From Chitinophaga chungangae (GTDB lineage: Bacteria; Bacteroidota; Bacteroidia; Chitinophagales; Chitinophagaceae): 64,000 bases of DNA. Under the pieces are notes generated by a model. The model had not been told where the DNA came from, did not search any database, and was given only the letters and a program-made list of their open reading frames with translations. The position numbers and the translations under genes were made by a program. Positions 42,197 through 50,958 of the stretch are shown one piece after another (within the stretch, counting starts at the first letter, position 1; each line of letters starts with the position of its first letter). The stretch covers positions 558,001 to 622,000 of the forward strand of contig NZ_JAGHKP010000004.1 in assembly GCF_017742215.1 (NCBI RefSeq). Reading direction: 5' to 3'.

Positions 42197-43411
42197 ATGG
42201 CTGAACGAGTGTTTATAACCGGTATAGGTATGATCTCCGCTATTGGCAACAACGTGGAGGAAAATTTCCGCAGCCTGCGCGCGCAACAAAGCGGGTTGGG
42301 CTTTACCCGGTATATCGACACCATTCACAAAAACATACTGCCCGTCGGGGAAGTGAAACTCAGCACAGACGAGTTGGGCGCGCTCGCCGGTAAGCCCGGT
42401 TCCCCCGAATTTACCCGTACCACCCTGCTGGGCCTGCTGGCTATACAGGAAGCCCTGCAATCCGCCGGCATCGCCGATCCCCGTGAAATGCCCGCAGCAT
42501 TTATCAATGCCTCCACCGTCGGCGGCATGTGCGATACGGAAAAAGTGTATTTCGATATTCTCGACCCGCAGCAGGAAGGCACTTTCCTGCAATACATCGA
42601 TACGCTCGATTGTGCGGACTGCACCCAGCGCATAGCGGACGAAACGGGCCTCCGCGAATACGTGACCACCATCAGCACGGCCTGTTCCTCTTCCGCCAAC
42701 GCCCTCATGTACGGCGCCCGGCTGATCCAACAGGGGTTGGTGCAGCGCGCCGTATGCGGCGGCACGGAAGCGCTTACGCGGTTTACCATCAACGGTTTTA
42801 ATTCCCTCAAGAATACGGACAAACAATTCTGCCGCCCTTTCGACCAGCAGCGCAACGGCCTGAACCTCGGCGAAGGCGCAGCGTACCTCGTGCTGGAAAG
42901 CGAATCGCTCGTGAATTCCCGCAAAGCAAGAGTGATGGCGGAGCTTACAGGCTGGTGCAATACCAACGAAGCGTTTCATCCCACGGCGCCTTCCCCCGAA
43001 GGAGACGGCGCTTTCGAAGCGATGCGCAAAGCGCTGGCCATGAGCGGCAAAACTACGGCCGATGTACAATACGTGAACGTGCATGGCACCGCCACGCTTA
43101 ACAACGACGCGTCTGAAGGCAAAGCATTGGAACGGCTGTTTGGTGCCAAAGTGCCGAAATTCAGTTCCACCAAACCTTTCACCGGTCATACCCTGGCGGC
43201 GGCAGGCGCCATAGAAGCGATCTATTCCGTGCTGGCGATCAACCGGCAGATGATATTCCCGAATCTTAATTTTTCAGAAAAAATGGAAGAGCTGGGCATT
43301 ACGCCTGAAACCAAACTGCTGGAAGAGTATCCCGTGCGCAACGTGATCTCCAATTCCTTCGGTTTTGGCGGCAATAATGCTTCGCTGGTGTTCAGCAGAT
43401 ATGAAGGCTAA
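42197..43411 (+). CDS. Beta-ketoacyl-ACP synthase, FabF-type, active
   Basis: From the ATG at 42197 the protein has 404 residues with the full Cys-His-His triad: Cys163 in S-T-A-C-S-S-S-A, His296 in V-H-G-T-A-T and His331 in T-G-H-T-L-A-A-A-G. It elongates acyl chains on the locus ACP. A GTG codon one triplet upstream is less likely as start. Its last codons overlap the next gene, whose product lacks the active Cys, so the two may pair as in aryl-polyene or type II polyketide systems. Confidence 0.92.
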   Translation: MAERVFITGIGMISAIGNNVEENFRSLRAQQSGLGFTRYIDTIHKNILPVGEVKLSTDELGALAGKPGSPEFTRTTLLGLLAIQEALQSAGIADPREMPAAFINASTVGGMCDTEKVYFDILDPQQEGTFLQYIDTLDCADCTQRIADETGLREYVTTISTACSSSANALMYGARLIQQGLVQRAVCGGTEALTRFTINGFNSLKNTDKQFCRPFDQQRNGLNLGEGAAYLVLESESLVNSRKARVMAELTGWCNTNEAFHPTAPSPEGDGAFEAMRKALAMSGKTTADVQYVNVHGTATLNNDASEGKALERLFGAKVPKFSSTKPFTGHTLAAAGAIEAIYSVLAINRQMIFPNLNFSEKMEELGITPETKLLEEYPVRNVISNSFGFGGNNASLVFSRYEG

Positions 43412-44417
43412 ATGTTACATAAAAGGTTATGCCGCCATCTCCCCGCAGGAGAGCTTTTCTGGCGGATTTGCACCGCACCTGCTTACGCTGGAGGGCAAAA
43501 ACATGATGCATGTAAAAGAGCCGGACTACAGCGGTTTTATCCCGCCCAACAGCCTGCGGCGTATGAGCCGTGTGCTGAAAATGGGACTGACGGCCGCATT
43601 GCAATGCCTGCGTAACAGTAACGCTAAAATCCCCGGCGCCATTATTACCGGTACCGGCCGCGGCAGTTTGCAGGACACGGAGAAATTCCTGCACAACATC
43701 CGCGAATATTCCGAAACCGCGCTGAACCCCACGCCCTTTATTCAATCGACCTACAACTCCGTGAACGGCCTGATCGCCCTGCAGCAGCAATGCACCGAAT
43801 ACAACAACACTTTTGTGCACCGCGGTTTTTCGTTCGAGCACGCTGTGCTGGACAGTATGATGCAGCTGGCGGAAGGCAATGCCACGGAAGTGCTCGCCGG
43901 CGCTTTCGATGAAATAACCGATGAACATTTTTATATCAAAAGCCGCATCGGTTACTGGAAAAAGGAGCTGACACAACCGGCTGAGCTGCTGGAATCCGCT
44001 ACCGGCGGATCTATCGCCGGGGAAGGCGCCGCGTTTTTCCTGTTTACTTCGCAGCCCTCGGATATTTGCCTGGAAGGTATTAAAATGTTGTATAAACCTT
44101 CGGAAGAAGAAGTGCAGCAGGCTTTGCAGAATTTCCTTTCCTCCCACGACCTCGCCGGCGAAGAGATCGACCTGCTGGTTTCAGGCCGCAATGGCGACGC
44201 GCGTTACGCACAGTTTTACGACAACGTGGAACGGCAGATCCCCGACGCCAAAGTTTTCTACTTCAAGCCTTATTGCGGCGAATACGACACGGCCGGCGCT
44301 TTCGGTCTGTGGGCGGCCATTAAGGAGATGGAACAATGGCCCGCGAACAACGCGGTGATCTATAATAACTTTTATGGGGAGCAGCATACGTTTATGTTGC
44401 TGCGGAAGGTTGTGTAA
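43401..44417 (+). CDS. Ketosynthase-like chain-length-factor homologue (inactive)
   Basis: From the ATG at 43401, overlapping the ketosynthase stop by 11 bp, the protein has 338 residues. It has a thiolase-like fold, but the catalytic Cys region reads F-I-Q-S-T-Y-N-S-V-N-G, without a cysteine. The later His motifs are also missing, and the chain ends with Y-N-N-F-Y-G-E-Q-H-T-F-M-L-L. Such proteins form heterodimers with an active ketosynthase and set chain length. It is the last gene of the pigment locus in the window. Confidence 0.85.
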   Translation: MKAKCYIKGYAAISPQESFSGGFAPHLLTLEGKNMMHVKEPDYSGFIPPNSLRRMSRVLKMGLTAALQCLRNSNAKIPGAIITGTGRGSLQDTEKFLHNIREYSETALNPTPFIQSTYNSVNGLIALQQQCTEYNNTFVHRGFSFEHAVLDSMMQLAEGNATEVLAGAFDEITDEHFYIKSRIGYWKKELTQPAELLESATGGSIAGEGAAFFLFTSQPSDICLEGIKMLYKPSEEEVQQALQNFLSSHDLAGEEIDLLVSGRNGDARYAQFYDNVERQIPDAKVFYFKPYCGEYDTAGAFGLWAAIKEMEQWPANNAVIYNNFYGEQHTFMLLRKVV

Positions 44418-44449
44418 GAAATTTCGTAATTTTATATAAAATCAGGTAT

Positions 44450-44665
44450 ATGGATATTCTTATTGATTTTGATGGAATTAACGATTCTTCAAAGAAAGAG
44501 TGGTTGCTGCGTACGCTGAAATTAATGGGAATCGGTTTTCAAACGATCGACCGGCCTCAAACGGTGGAAGAATACAACCAGGAATTAGAAGAAGGTGAAG
44601 CAGAAATTCTGCGGGGAAATTACATAACCAATGAGCAATTAAGGAAAGAAGTAGCTAAATGGTAA
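44450..44665 (+). CDS. Antitoxin of a RelE/ParE-type toxin-antitoxin pair
   Basis: This 71-residue acidic protein has a predicted strand (M-D-I-L-I-D-F) and a Glu-rich tail (E-E-Y-N-Q-E-L-E-E-G-E-A-E-I) that could wrap the toxin. It overlaps the toxin gene by 7 bp, the usual order of antitoxin then toxin. The family assignment comes mainly from position and size. It lies 32 bp after the ketosynthase-like gene. Confidence 0.7.
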   Translation: MDILIDFDGINDSSKKEWLLRTLKLMGIGFQTIDRPQTVEEYNQELEEGEAEILRGNYITNEQLRKEVAKW

Positions 44666-44949
44666 CTGTTTGGACCCCAAAAGCATCCGTTGAATTAAAC
44701 AAAGCCTTCAAATATATAAACCAGGATTCTCCTGCAAACGCCCGGAAGGTTATTTCAACCATTTTGGATATTGCGGATAAAATAGCTTTACAGCCGGAAA
44801 TGTTCCCTGTTGATAAATACAAAAAGAATAACGACGGCACCTGGCGGGCATTTGAAAAATATCGTTATAGGATTTCATATCACATAACGAAAGACGTGAT
44901 TCATATTATCCGGATGCGTCATACCAGCCAATCACCTCTTCATTACTAA
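44659..44949 (+). CDS. RelE/ParE-family toxin
   Basis: The 96-residue basic protein has the ParE/RelE fold pattern: V-x-W-T-P-K-A-x-x-x-L-N-K-A at the start, a long helix with A-R-K-V-I-S-T-I, then W-R-A-F-E-K-Y-R-Y-R-I-S-Y-H-I and V-I-H-I-I-R-M-R-H-T-S, with the basic residues found in such toxins. ParE toxins poison gyrase and RelE toxins cut mRNA; the type cannot be told here. Confidence 0.85.
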   Translation: MVTVWTPKASVELNKAFKYINQDSPANARKVISTILDIADKIALQPEMFPVDKYKKNNDGTWRAFEKYRYRISYHITKDVIHIIRMRHTSQSPLHY

Positions 44950-45095
44950 CCAGATTGGAATTGTGCAAAATTAAGCCCAGGAGTAACCGATAATGCGCCC
45001 AACTCAATTCGGTACGCACTGCGTTCCAAATGCCTCTCATATATTTCTCGTGTCGAATCTGGTGTCGAACTCAAGAGTAAGTTGCCTTGCAACAG

Positions 45096-45341
45096 TTAGT
45101 GCAATTTCTCCATTTGTTCCCCATTCCTCCGCATCATCCAATCCCCCAGGAAACCCACGGCTATGGCGGGAAAAAGCAACAATGAACCGCATGAAACAAA
45201 AAGTATCAGCAGGCAGAAACCGATCACCTGCTTTTTTGTCGGCTCGTACAGCCGGTTTGGTGTCGATCCGTTTTTTGAGAGTAGCCGCATGATCATGATC
45301 GCGTGCAGCAATATCACAATGAAAGTAATTGTTATCATCAT
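45096..45341 (-). CDS. Small membrane protein, unknown function
   Basis: This 81-residue protein has two hydrophobic segments, about residues 3-20 and 38-62, with a polar loop between and a basic, Met-rich tail. It starts 18 bp after the end of the M14 peptidase gene on the same strand and may be co-transcribed with it. No family is recognised. Confidence 0.5.
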   Translation of the reverse strand: MMITITFIVILLHAIMIMRLLSKNGSTPNRLYEPTKKQVIGFCLLILFVSCGSLLLFPAIAVGFLGDWMMRRNGEQMEKLH

Positions 45342-45359
45342 AGGTATAGGATATCATTT

Positions 45360-47093
45360 TCATTTTATCACCCTAAACACCGGGTACCGCATAAACCCCG
45401 GTTCGTTCCAGGGAGAATTGCGGTAGACGAAATTCAGCTGGGCAGATGCGCTTTTAACCATAGTGGTGTCTTTCGCGCGTTGTTCTTCCAATAATCTGCG
45501 CTGTTCGGGATGTTCTTCCAGGTATTCCGCCGCTGTGTCTTCGAACACGTAAGTGGAATATCCTTCTTTCTGGCCGAGAATGGCGTCAAAAAAGTTCCAG
45601 GCGAAAAAGGAATCGCCGCCCGTTGGTTCCAGCGTTTCCACGAGGTAACGGTTGGCGGTTTGGTTCATCGGGATGTAATAATCGCCTTTCAGGAATTTGA
45701 GGGTTTGTTTGCTGCTGCTCACTTTCACGCCGTTGTGCAGGTAATGTTTTTCGTACGGGCGCTGCGGCGTTTTGTAATCTTCTATGCGGTACGCTTCCAC
45801 GGTAACGGTCGTGTCTTGCGTGAAGCGGCGCATTTGCACCTTATTGTTCTGCAGCAGCCCGATCACGGCCCACCATCCCTGCGGGATGATGTAGGCCTCC
45901 GGTTTGCTCACGAAATCGCCGGGCAGGAAAGTGTTGAATATTTTGATCTGTTTTTCATAAGGCTTTGAGCGGTCGTAATACAGTCTTGGCAGGCCGGAAA
46001 CCTCGCTGGTCTTGTATCCCGCGGTGAAACCCCTAAAGGTGTACAGTTCGTGCCGGTTCATGTCGGGCGACCAGCTGAGCGGGAATTTGTCCTGCGTTTT
46101 TACGGCGGTTTTTGTTTGTTCTCTCAGCTGGCGGATCTTCGCGCTGTTGTCGCCGGTGAAGCGGATGAAACATTCCATCAGGGCGTAAGTGGCTTCTACG
46201 CGCTGTTTGTAAGGTTTCAGCATATGCGTTTCGGGCACGAAGCCGAAGGTATGGAACAGCGTGGTGTAGCCGCTGGAATAACGGGGACCGTCGGAGTACG
46301 CCACCCAGCCGCTGTCTGGCGTAGGACCGAAATGATTGACGTAGGGGAGGAGGTCGTAGCCTTTTTCTTTCATGAGCCGGTACAGTTCCGGTTCGAAAGT
46401 ATCGTGCAGGAAAGCGCCCATCGGGCCGCCCATTTTGCCGTGCTGGGTGGTGAGCAGCGTCATCACATGCTGGTAGTCGGCCCCGTTGCTCACATGGTTG
46501 TCGATGAACACGTCCGGGTCGGTAAGGTGATAGATCTGCTGGAAAGCGCGGGCATTGCGCGAATCGGCTTTGATAAAATCGCGGTTGAGGTCCAGGTTCT
46601 GGCCGTTGCCGCGGGAGCCGAACTCAGCAGGGCCGTTCTGGTCTACCCGGTAAAACGCGCTCCGGTTCAGCGAGCCGCCGATATTGTACAGCGGGATGGC
46701 AGCGAGCACCACGTTGGGGGGAAGTTTCTTTTTACCCTGGAGAATGTCGCGGTACAGCATCATGGTGGCGTCTACGCCGTCCGGTTCGCCGGGATGGATG
46801 CCGTTATTGATGAGGATCACGCGTTTATCTTTCTTTTTGAGGCTGGCGAAATTAAAATCCCTGTCCTGGGAAAGGATGACGAGATGAAGGGGATATCCTG
46901 CGTCCGTTTGCCCGATTTCGAGCATTTTCAGCTGCGGGAACCGTTTGGCGAGCAATTCCCAGTAAGCGATGCATTCCTGGTAAGTAACGGTCTCTTTTGC
47001 GCCGGTACGTTCGTATTTGGTGGTAAGGTCCTGGGCGGAAAGGGAAAAAGTGGCACAAAGCAGGAGCAGGATCACGGGAAGGGCTCTCGTCAT
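45360..47093 (-). CDS. M14 family zinc carboxypeptidase, secreted
   Basis: The 577-residue protein has a signal peptide (residues 1-20, cut after L-S-A). The metallocarboxypeptidase core follows: zinc ligands in N-G-I-H-P-G-E-P-D-G (H-x-x-E, about residue 97-100) and D-N-H-V-S-N-G-A-D-Y (His about 195), with R in L-D-L-N-R-D-F. The remaining 250 residues form an extra domain. It should act in the periplasm or outside the cell, trimming peptides. The gene is monocistronic or leads the small membrane gene. Confidence 0.9.
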   Translation of the reverse strand: MTRALPVILLLLCATFSLSAQDLTTKYERTGAKETVTYQECIAYWELLAKRFPQLKMLEIGQTDAGYPLHLVILSQDRDFNFASLKKKDKRVILINNGIHPGEPDGVDATMMLYRDILQGKKKLPPNVVLAAIPLYNIGGSLNRSAFYRVDQNGPAEFGSRGNGQNLDLNRDFIKADSRNARAFQQIYHLTDPDVFIDNHVSNGADYQHVMTLLTTQHGKMGGPMGAFLHDTFEPELYRLMKEKGYDLLPYVNHFGPTPDSGWVAYSDGPRYSSGYTTLFHTFGFVPETHMLKPYKQRVEATYALMECFIRFTGDNSAKIRQLREQTKTAVKTQDKFPLSWSPDMNRHELYTFRGFTAGYKTSEVSGLPRLYYDRSKPYEKQIKIFNTFLPGDFVSKPEAYIIPQGWWAVIGLLQNNKVQMRRFTQDTTVTVEAYRIEDYKTPQRPYEKHYLHNGVKVSSSKQTLKFLKGDYYIPMNQTANRYLVETLEPTGGDSFFAWNFFDAILGQKEGYSTYVFEDTAAEYLEEHPEQRRLLEEQRAKDTTMVKSASAQLNFVYRNSPWNEPGFMRYPVFRVIK

Positions 47094-47511
47094 TTTGGTT
47101 TAAATTGTTGTAAATCAATAAGTTTTATATGCTGGTCAGCGGTTCAGGGTATAAATGTAAGGATTTGGGGCGGGCGTTGCAAGGGAGTGGTCTGTCCGCA
47201 TATTGTTCTCATTTTGCCGGCCTTTACGGGCCTTTTACCGGCCTAGCCCGGCATCTGGCTGGGCTGTGCCCCGGCTTGTATAGGCCTAGTATCCGTATCT
47301 TGCTGGCCGTTAGACGGCCTGTGTTGGCCTCTTACCGGCCTTGTTCCGGCCTGTATTCCCTATCTTGACGGCCTGTATCGGCCTTGAATCGGCCTTGCGC
47401 CTCTCTTATCTTACCGGTATTGCTTTAGTAGGGCTTTAGTATGGTAAAAGCGTTCATACCGTAATGGAACGGTAGCGGAACAGTACCGGAAAGCGAAAAG
47501 TGACGGGAAAT
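47094..47511. other. Intergenic region between the M14 peptidase and rpsT
   Basis: No protein gene is recognised. The main content is the periodic GGCC repeat tract at 47217-47395. The following 100 bp (47410-47510) keep related ACCGG/CGGTA words at irregular spacing. The rpsT terminator begins at 47512. Confidence 0.6.
47217..47395. repeat. Degenerate 10-11 bp tandem repeat with GGCC cores
   Basis: GGCC starts at 47219, 47229, 47240, 47283, 47305, 47316, 47326, 47337, 47348, 47370, 47380 and 47391. Nearly all gaps are 10-11 bp or multiples, and the missing positions hold near-copies (GGC at 47250, 47262 and 47273). The unit is roughly TaccGGCCTtg. The period matches one turn of DNA. Confidence 0.75.
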
Positions 47512-47543
47512 AAAAAAAGCCCTTCCTTTTGCAAGGAAGAGCC
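47512..47543 (-). terminator. Intrinsic terminator of rpsT (minus strand)
   Basis: GCCCTTCCTT pairs with AAGGAAGAGC (one mismatch) around a TTGC loop. On the minus strand it is followed by seven U. It lies 24 bp after the rpsT stop. Confidence 0.85.
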
Positions 47544-47566
47544 GAAAGATATTAAGAACCAGCTGA

Positions 47567-47821
47567 TTAAGCGAGGGTGTTCACCTTTTTGGCGAGCTTG
47601 CTCTTCAGGTTGGCTGCTTTGTTTTTGTGGATAACGTTACGTTTAGCCAGTTTGTCGATCATGGAGATCACTTCAGGTAAATTCTCGGAAGCTGCCGCTT
47701 TATCGGTCAGTTTCTTCAGGTCCCGTATGGCATTACGGGTGGTTTTACCGTAGTAGCGGTTACGCTCATTACGCTTTCTGCTCTGACGTACGTCTTTTTT
47801 CGTTGCTTTATGGTTTGCCAT
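47567..47821 (-). CDS. rpsT: 30S ribosomal protein S20
   Basis: The 84-residue, very basic protein matches S20: M-A-N-H-K-A-T-K-K-D-V-R-Q-S-R-K-R-N-x-R-N-R-Y at the start, A-A-S at mid-length, and N-V-I-H-K-N-K-A-A-N-L-K-S-K-L at the end. It binds 16S rRNA early in 30S assembly. A strong promoter lies upstream and a terminator follows, so it is a single-gene unit. Confidence 0.97.
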   Translation of the reverse strand: MANHKATKKDVRQSRKRNERNRYYGKTTRNAIRDLKKLTDKAAASENLPEVISMIDKLAKRNVIHKNKAANLKSKLAKKVNTLA

Positions 47822-47846
47822 TGTATAAATTTCAAGTTTCGGACGG

Positions 47847-47877
47847 CAAAGGTAAGTTTTATCTTTTTATAAACAAA
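47847..47877 (-). promoter_or_regulatory. rpsT promoter
   Basis: On the minus strand, TTTG (47877-47874) and TACCTTTG (47854-47847) are separated by 19 bp, a full match to the Bacteroidota consensus. The ATG is 25 bp downstream. Confidence 0.75.
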
Positions 47878-48169
47878 AATAAAAAGCAGGTATTTCGGCG
47901 CCGGGTGAAATTTCAGGAGGCTCAAAGATAACAATTTATACGCATATCTGCCATGGGGAAACCGGCGGTTAAATCATAAAACAGCTATGCTAAATGCCTG
48001 AAAATCCCAAATCTTTATCGATATTTGCAATCCCGATTAACTCAAAATGAGTTATAAAAGCGCAGATTGAGTTATAAGGACAAGAGAATCAAAGATTTTA
48101 GCGATCCCTGGGCATTATTTTATTGTTATAGGGAGAGAGAATCAAAGACCAAGCTTAAATTCGTTGTAA
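47878..48169. other. Upstream region of sucA with two pairs of direct repeats
   Basis: GAGTTATAA occurs at 48049-48057 and 48069-48077, 20 bp apart, and GAGAATCAAAGA at 48084-48095 and 48137-48148, 53 bp apart. These could be binding sites for a regulator of the 2-oxoglutarate dehydrogenase genes. No exact TAnnTTTG promoter box was found. Confidence 0.4.
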
Positions 48170-50920
48170 ATGAAGGACTTTTCGTTTGTCACCAACTCGC
48201 ACCCGGCGTATATTGAATCGTTGTACCAGCAATACCGCGCAGATGCCTCCTCCGTGGATCCTGAATGGATCAAATTTTTTGAAGGTTTCGATTTTGCGGT
48301 AAGCAATGTAAACGGTAAAACGGGAGCTGCGGCTTCCGGCGCCACTTCCGCATTACCGGTGAGCAGCGATCAGCTGGTGAAGGAACTGGGCGTGTTCCGC
48401 CTTATCCAGGCGTACCGCAAAAAAGGGCACCTTATCGCCAAAACCAACCCGATCCGCGAACGTAAAGACCGTCAGCCCAATCTCGACCTGAAATTCTTCG
48501 GCCTGGCAGACGCGGACCTCAAAACGGAATTTCACGCCGGCCAGGTGATCGGCCTCGGCAAAGCACCCCTCGAAAAGATCGTAAAGCACCTGCAGGACGT
48601 ATACGCGTCTAAAGTAGGGCTTGAATTTACCTATATCAACGACGCGGCGAAGATCGAATGGCTCCAGAAAGAAATGGAGACCAGCATCCGCCAGCCGCTC
48701 AATGTGGAGCAGAAAAAACGCATCCTGACCAAACTGAACCAGGGCGTGATGTTCGAAAAATTCCTCCACACCAAATACATCGGCCAGAAACGTTTCTCCC
48801 TCGAAGGCGGCGAAACCACCATTCCCGCGCTGGACGCCATGATCAACACCGCCGCCGAATACGGCGTGCAGGAAGCCGTGATCGGCATGGCGCACCGCGG
48901 CCGCCTCAACATACTGGCAAATATTCTCGGTAAAACATACGAACAGATATTCTCCGAGTTCGAAGGCACCGCCATCCCCGATACTACCATGGGCAGCGGC
49001 GACGTGAAATATCACCTCGGTTTCCGCGCCAGCATTCAAACGCCGGCCGGTAAAGAAGTGAATGTGCAGCTCACGCCCAACCCTTCGCACCTGGAAGTGG
49101 TAGACCCCGTGGTAGTGGGCTTCTCCCGCTCCAAGGCAGACGTAATTTATAACAGCGACTACGACAAGATCCTCCCCATCCTCATCCATGGCGACGCCGC
49201 CATTGCAGGCCAGGGCGTGGTGTACGAAGTGGCGCAAATGAGCAAGCTCCGGGGTTATTACACCGGCGGCACCATGCACTTCGTGATCAATAACCAGATC
49301 GGGTTTACCACCGACTTTGAAGACGCGCGCTCCGCAGACTACTGCACCAGCGTGGCTTCCATCGTTCAGGCGCCGGTATTCCACGTGAATGGAGACGATG
49401 TGGAAGCGACCGTAAAAGTGGCCGAGATCGCCACCCGTTACCGCCAGGAATTCAATTCGGATATTTATATCGACATGGTGTGTTACCGCAAGCACGGGCA
49501 CAACGAAGGAGACGATCCGAAGTTTACCCAGCCCAAGCTCTACTCCGCCATCGATAAACATCCCAACCCGCGCGAGATCTACTCGCAGCAGCTGATCGCC
49601 AACGGCGATGTGGACGCCGCGCTGGCCACCGAAATGGAAAAGGTCTTCTGGGCCGACCTCCAGGCACGGCTCGACGATGTGAAACAGCACCCGCTGCCAT
49701 ACAAATACCAGCAGCCCGACCTTTGGTGGAAAGAACTGCGTAAAAGCACGCCGGAAGATTTCGGCACTTCACCCGCCACGGCTATTTCAAAAGAAAGCCT
49801 CGACCAGCTGTTCGCCGCCATCATGGCGATTCCCGAAGGCTTCAAACCGCTGCGTAAAGTGGAGAAGCTGCTGCAGGACAAACAAAAACTGTTCGCCGAA
49901 CAGGGCCTGCTGGACTGGTCTTCGGGCGAACTGCTCGCTTACGCCAGCATCCTCAAAGAAGGCCGCGACGTGCGCCTCAGCGGGCAGGACGTAAAGAGGG
50001 GAACCTTCTCTCACCGCCACGCCGCATTGCGCAACGAAGAGACCGACGAGGAATACAGCCGTCTGAGCAATCTCGGCGGCGACCAGGGTAAATTCAGGAT
50101 CTACAATTCCCTGCTCAGCGAATTTGCCGTGCTGGGTTTTGAATACGGTTATTCCATCGCCAACCCTTACGCGCTCACCATTTGGGAAGCGCAGTTCGGC
50201 GATTTCATGAACGGCGGGCAAACGCTCATCGACCAGTTCATCACTTCCGCCGAAACCAAATGGCAGAAGCAGAGCGGCCTGGTGATGCTGCTGCCGCACG
50301 GTTACGAAGGCCAGGGCCCCGAGCACTCCAGTGCCCGCCTGGAAAGGTTCCTGCAGCAGTGTGCGGAGCACAATATTTTTGTGACCAACTGCACCACCGC
50401 CGCAAGTTTCTTCCATGCGCTGCGCCGCCAGCTGGCATTGCCTTTCCGCAAACCGATGATCAACTTCTCGCCCAAAGCCAACCTGCGCCATGTACGCAGC
50501 TACAGCCCCGCGGCCGATTTCACCGAAGGCGGTTTCCGGGAAGTGCTGGACGATCCGTTCATCACCGATGCGTCGCGCGTGAAAAAAATATTGCTGTGCA
50601 GCGGTAAAATGTATTTCGACCTGAGCGAAAAACAGATCAAGGAAGACCGCAAAGACGTGGCCATCATAAGGCTCGAGCAGCTGTACCCGCTGCCGGTAGC
50701 GCAGCTGGAAGCCATCCAGCAGAAATACAAAGGCGCCACCTGGTTCTGGGTGCAGGAAGAGCCGCTCAACATGGGCGCCGCCGGTTTCCTGCAGATGAAC
50801 CTCAAACAGTTCAACTACGGCGTGATCAGCCGCAACCCCAGCGCATCCACCGCTACCGGTTACGCCAAAGTGCACGCGCAGGAACAACAGGAAATCATAG
50901 ACACGGCTTTTAATATCTAA
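48170..50920 (+). CDS. sucA: 2-oxoglutarate dehydrogenase E1 component
   Basis: The 916-residue thiamine-diphosphate enzyme decarboxylates 2-oxoglutarate in the TCA cycle. It begins with the SucA helix motif N-S-H-P-A-Y-I-E-S-L-Y-Q-Q-Y-R-A-D. It has G-M-A-H-R-G-R-L-N-I-L (about residue 240), the ThDP motif G-D-A-A-I-A-G-Q-G-V, and P-H-G-Y-E-G-Q-G-P-E-H-S-S-A-R in the second half. The length is normal. It lies 38 bp before sucB. Confidence 0.97.
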   Translation: MKDFSFVTNSHPAYIESLYQQYRADASSVDPEWIKFFEGFDFAVSNVNGKTGAAASGATSALPVSSDQLVKELGVFRLIQAYRKKGHLIAKTNPIRERKDRQPNLDLKFFGLADADLKTEFHAGQVIGLGKAPLEKIVKHLQDVYASKVGLEFTYINDAAKIEWLQKEMETSIRQPLNVEQKKRILTKLNQGVMFEKFLHTKYIGQKRFSLEGGETTIPALDAMINTAAEYGVQEAVIGMAHRGRLNILANILGKTYEQIFSEFEGTAIPDTTMGSGDVKYHLGFRASIQTPAGKEVNVQLTPNPSHLEVVDPVVVGFSRSKADVIYNSDYDKILPILIHGDAAIAGQGVVYEVAQMSKLRGYYTGGTMHFVINNQIGFTTDFEDARSADYCTSVASIVQAPVFHVNGDDVEATVKVAEIATRYRQEFNSDIYIDMVCYRKHGHNEGDDPKFTQPKLYSAIDKHPNPREIYSQQLIANGDVDAALATEMEKVFWADLQARLDDVKQHPLPYKYQQPDLWWKELRKSTPEDFGTSPATAISKESLDQLFAAIMAIPEGFKPLRKVEKLLQDKQKLFAEQGLLDWSSGELLAYASILKEGRDVRLSGQDVKRGTFSHRHAALRNEETDEEYSRLSNLGGDQGKFRIYNSLLSEFAVLGFEYGYSIANPYALTIWEAQFGDFMNGGQTLIDQFITSAETKWQKQSGLVMLLPHGYEGQGPEHSSARLERFLQQCAEHNIFVTNCTTAASFFHALRRQLALPFRKPMINFSPKANLRHVRSYSPAADFTEGGFREVLDDPFITDASRVKKILLCSGKMYFDLSEKQIKEDRKDVAIIRLEQLYPLPVAQLEAIQQKYKGATWFWVQEEPLNMGAAGFLQMNLKQFNYGVISRNPSASTATGYAKVHAQEQQEIIDTAFNI

Positions 50921-50958
50921 TTTTTAACTATTTACTTTTCAACGGGAGGGTAATACTC

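Noticed and set aside
47217..47395. GGCC repeat tract as a CRISPR array
   Set aside because: The period is 10-11 bp with no spacer structure and no cas genes nearby.
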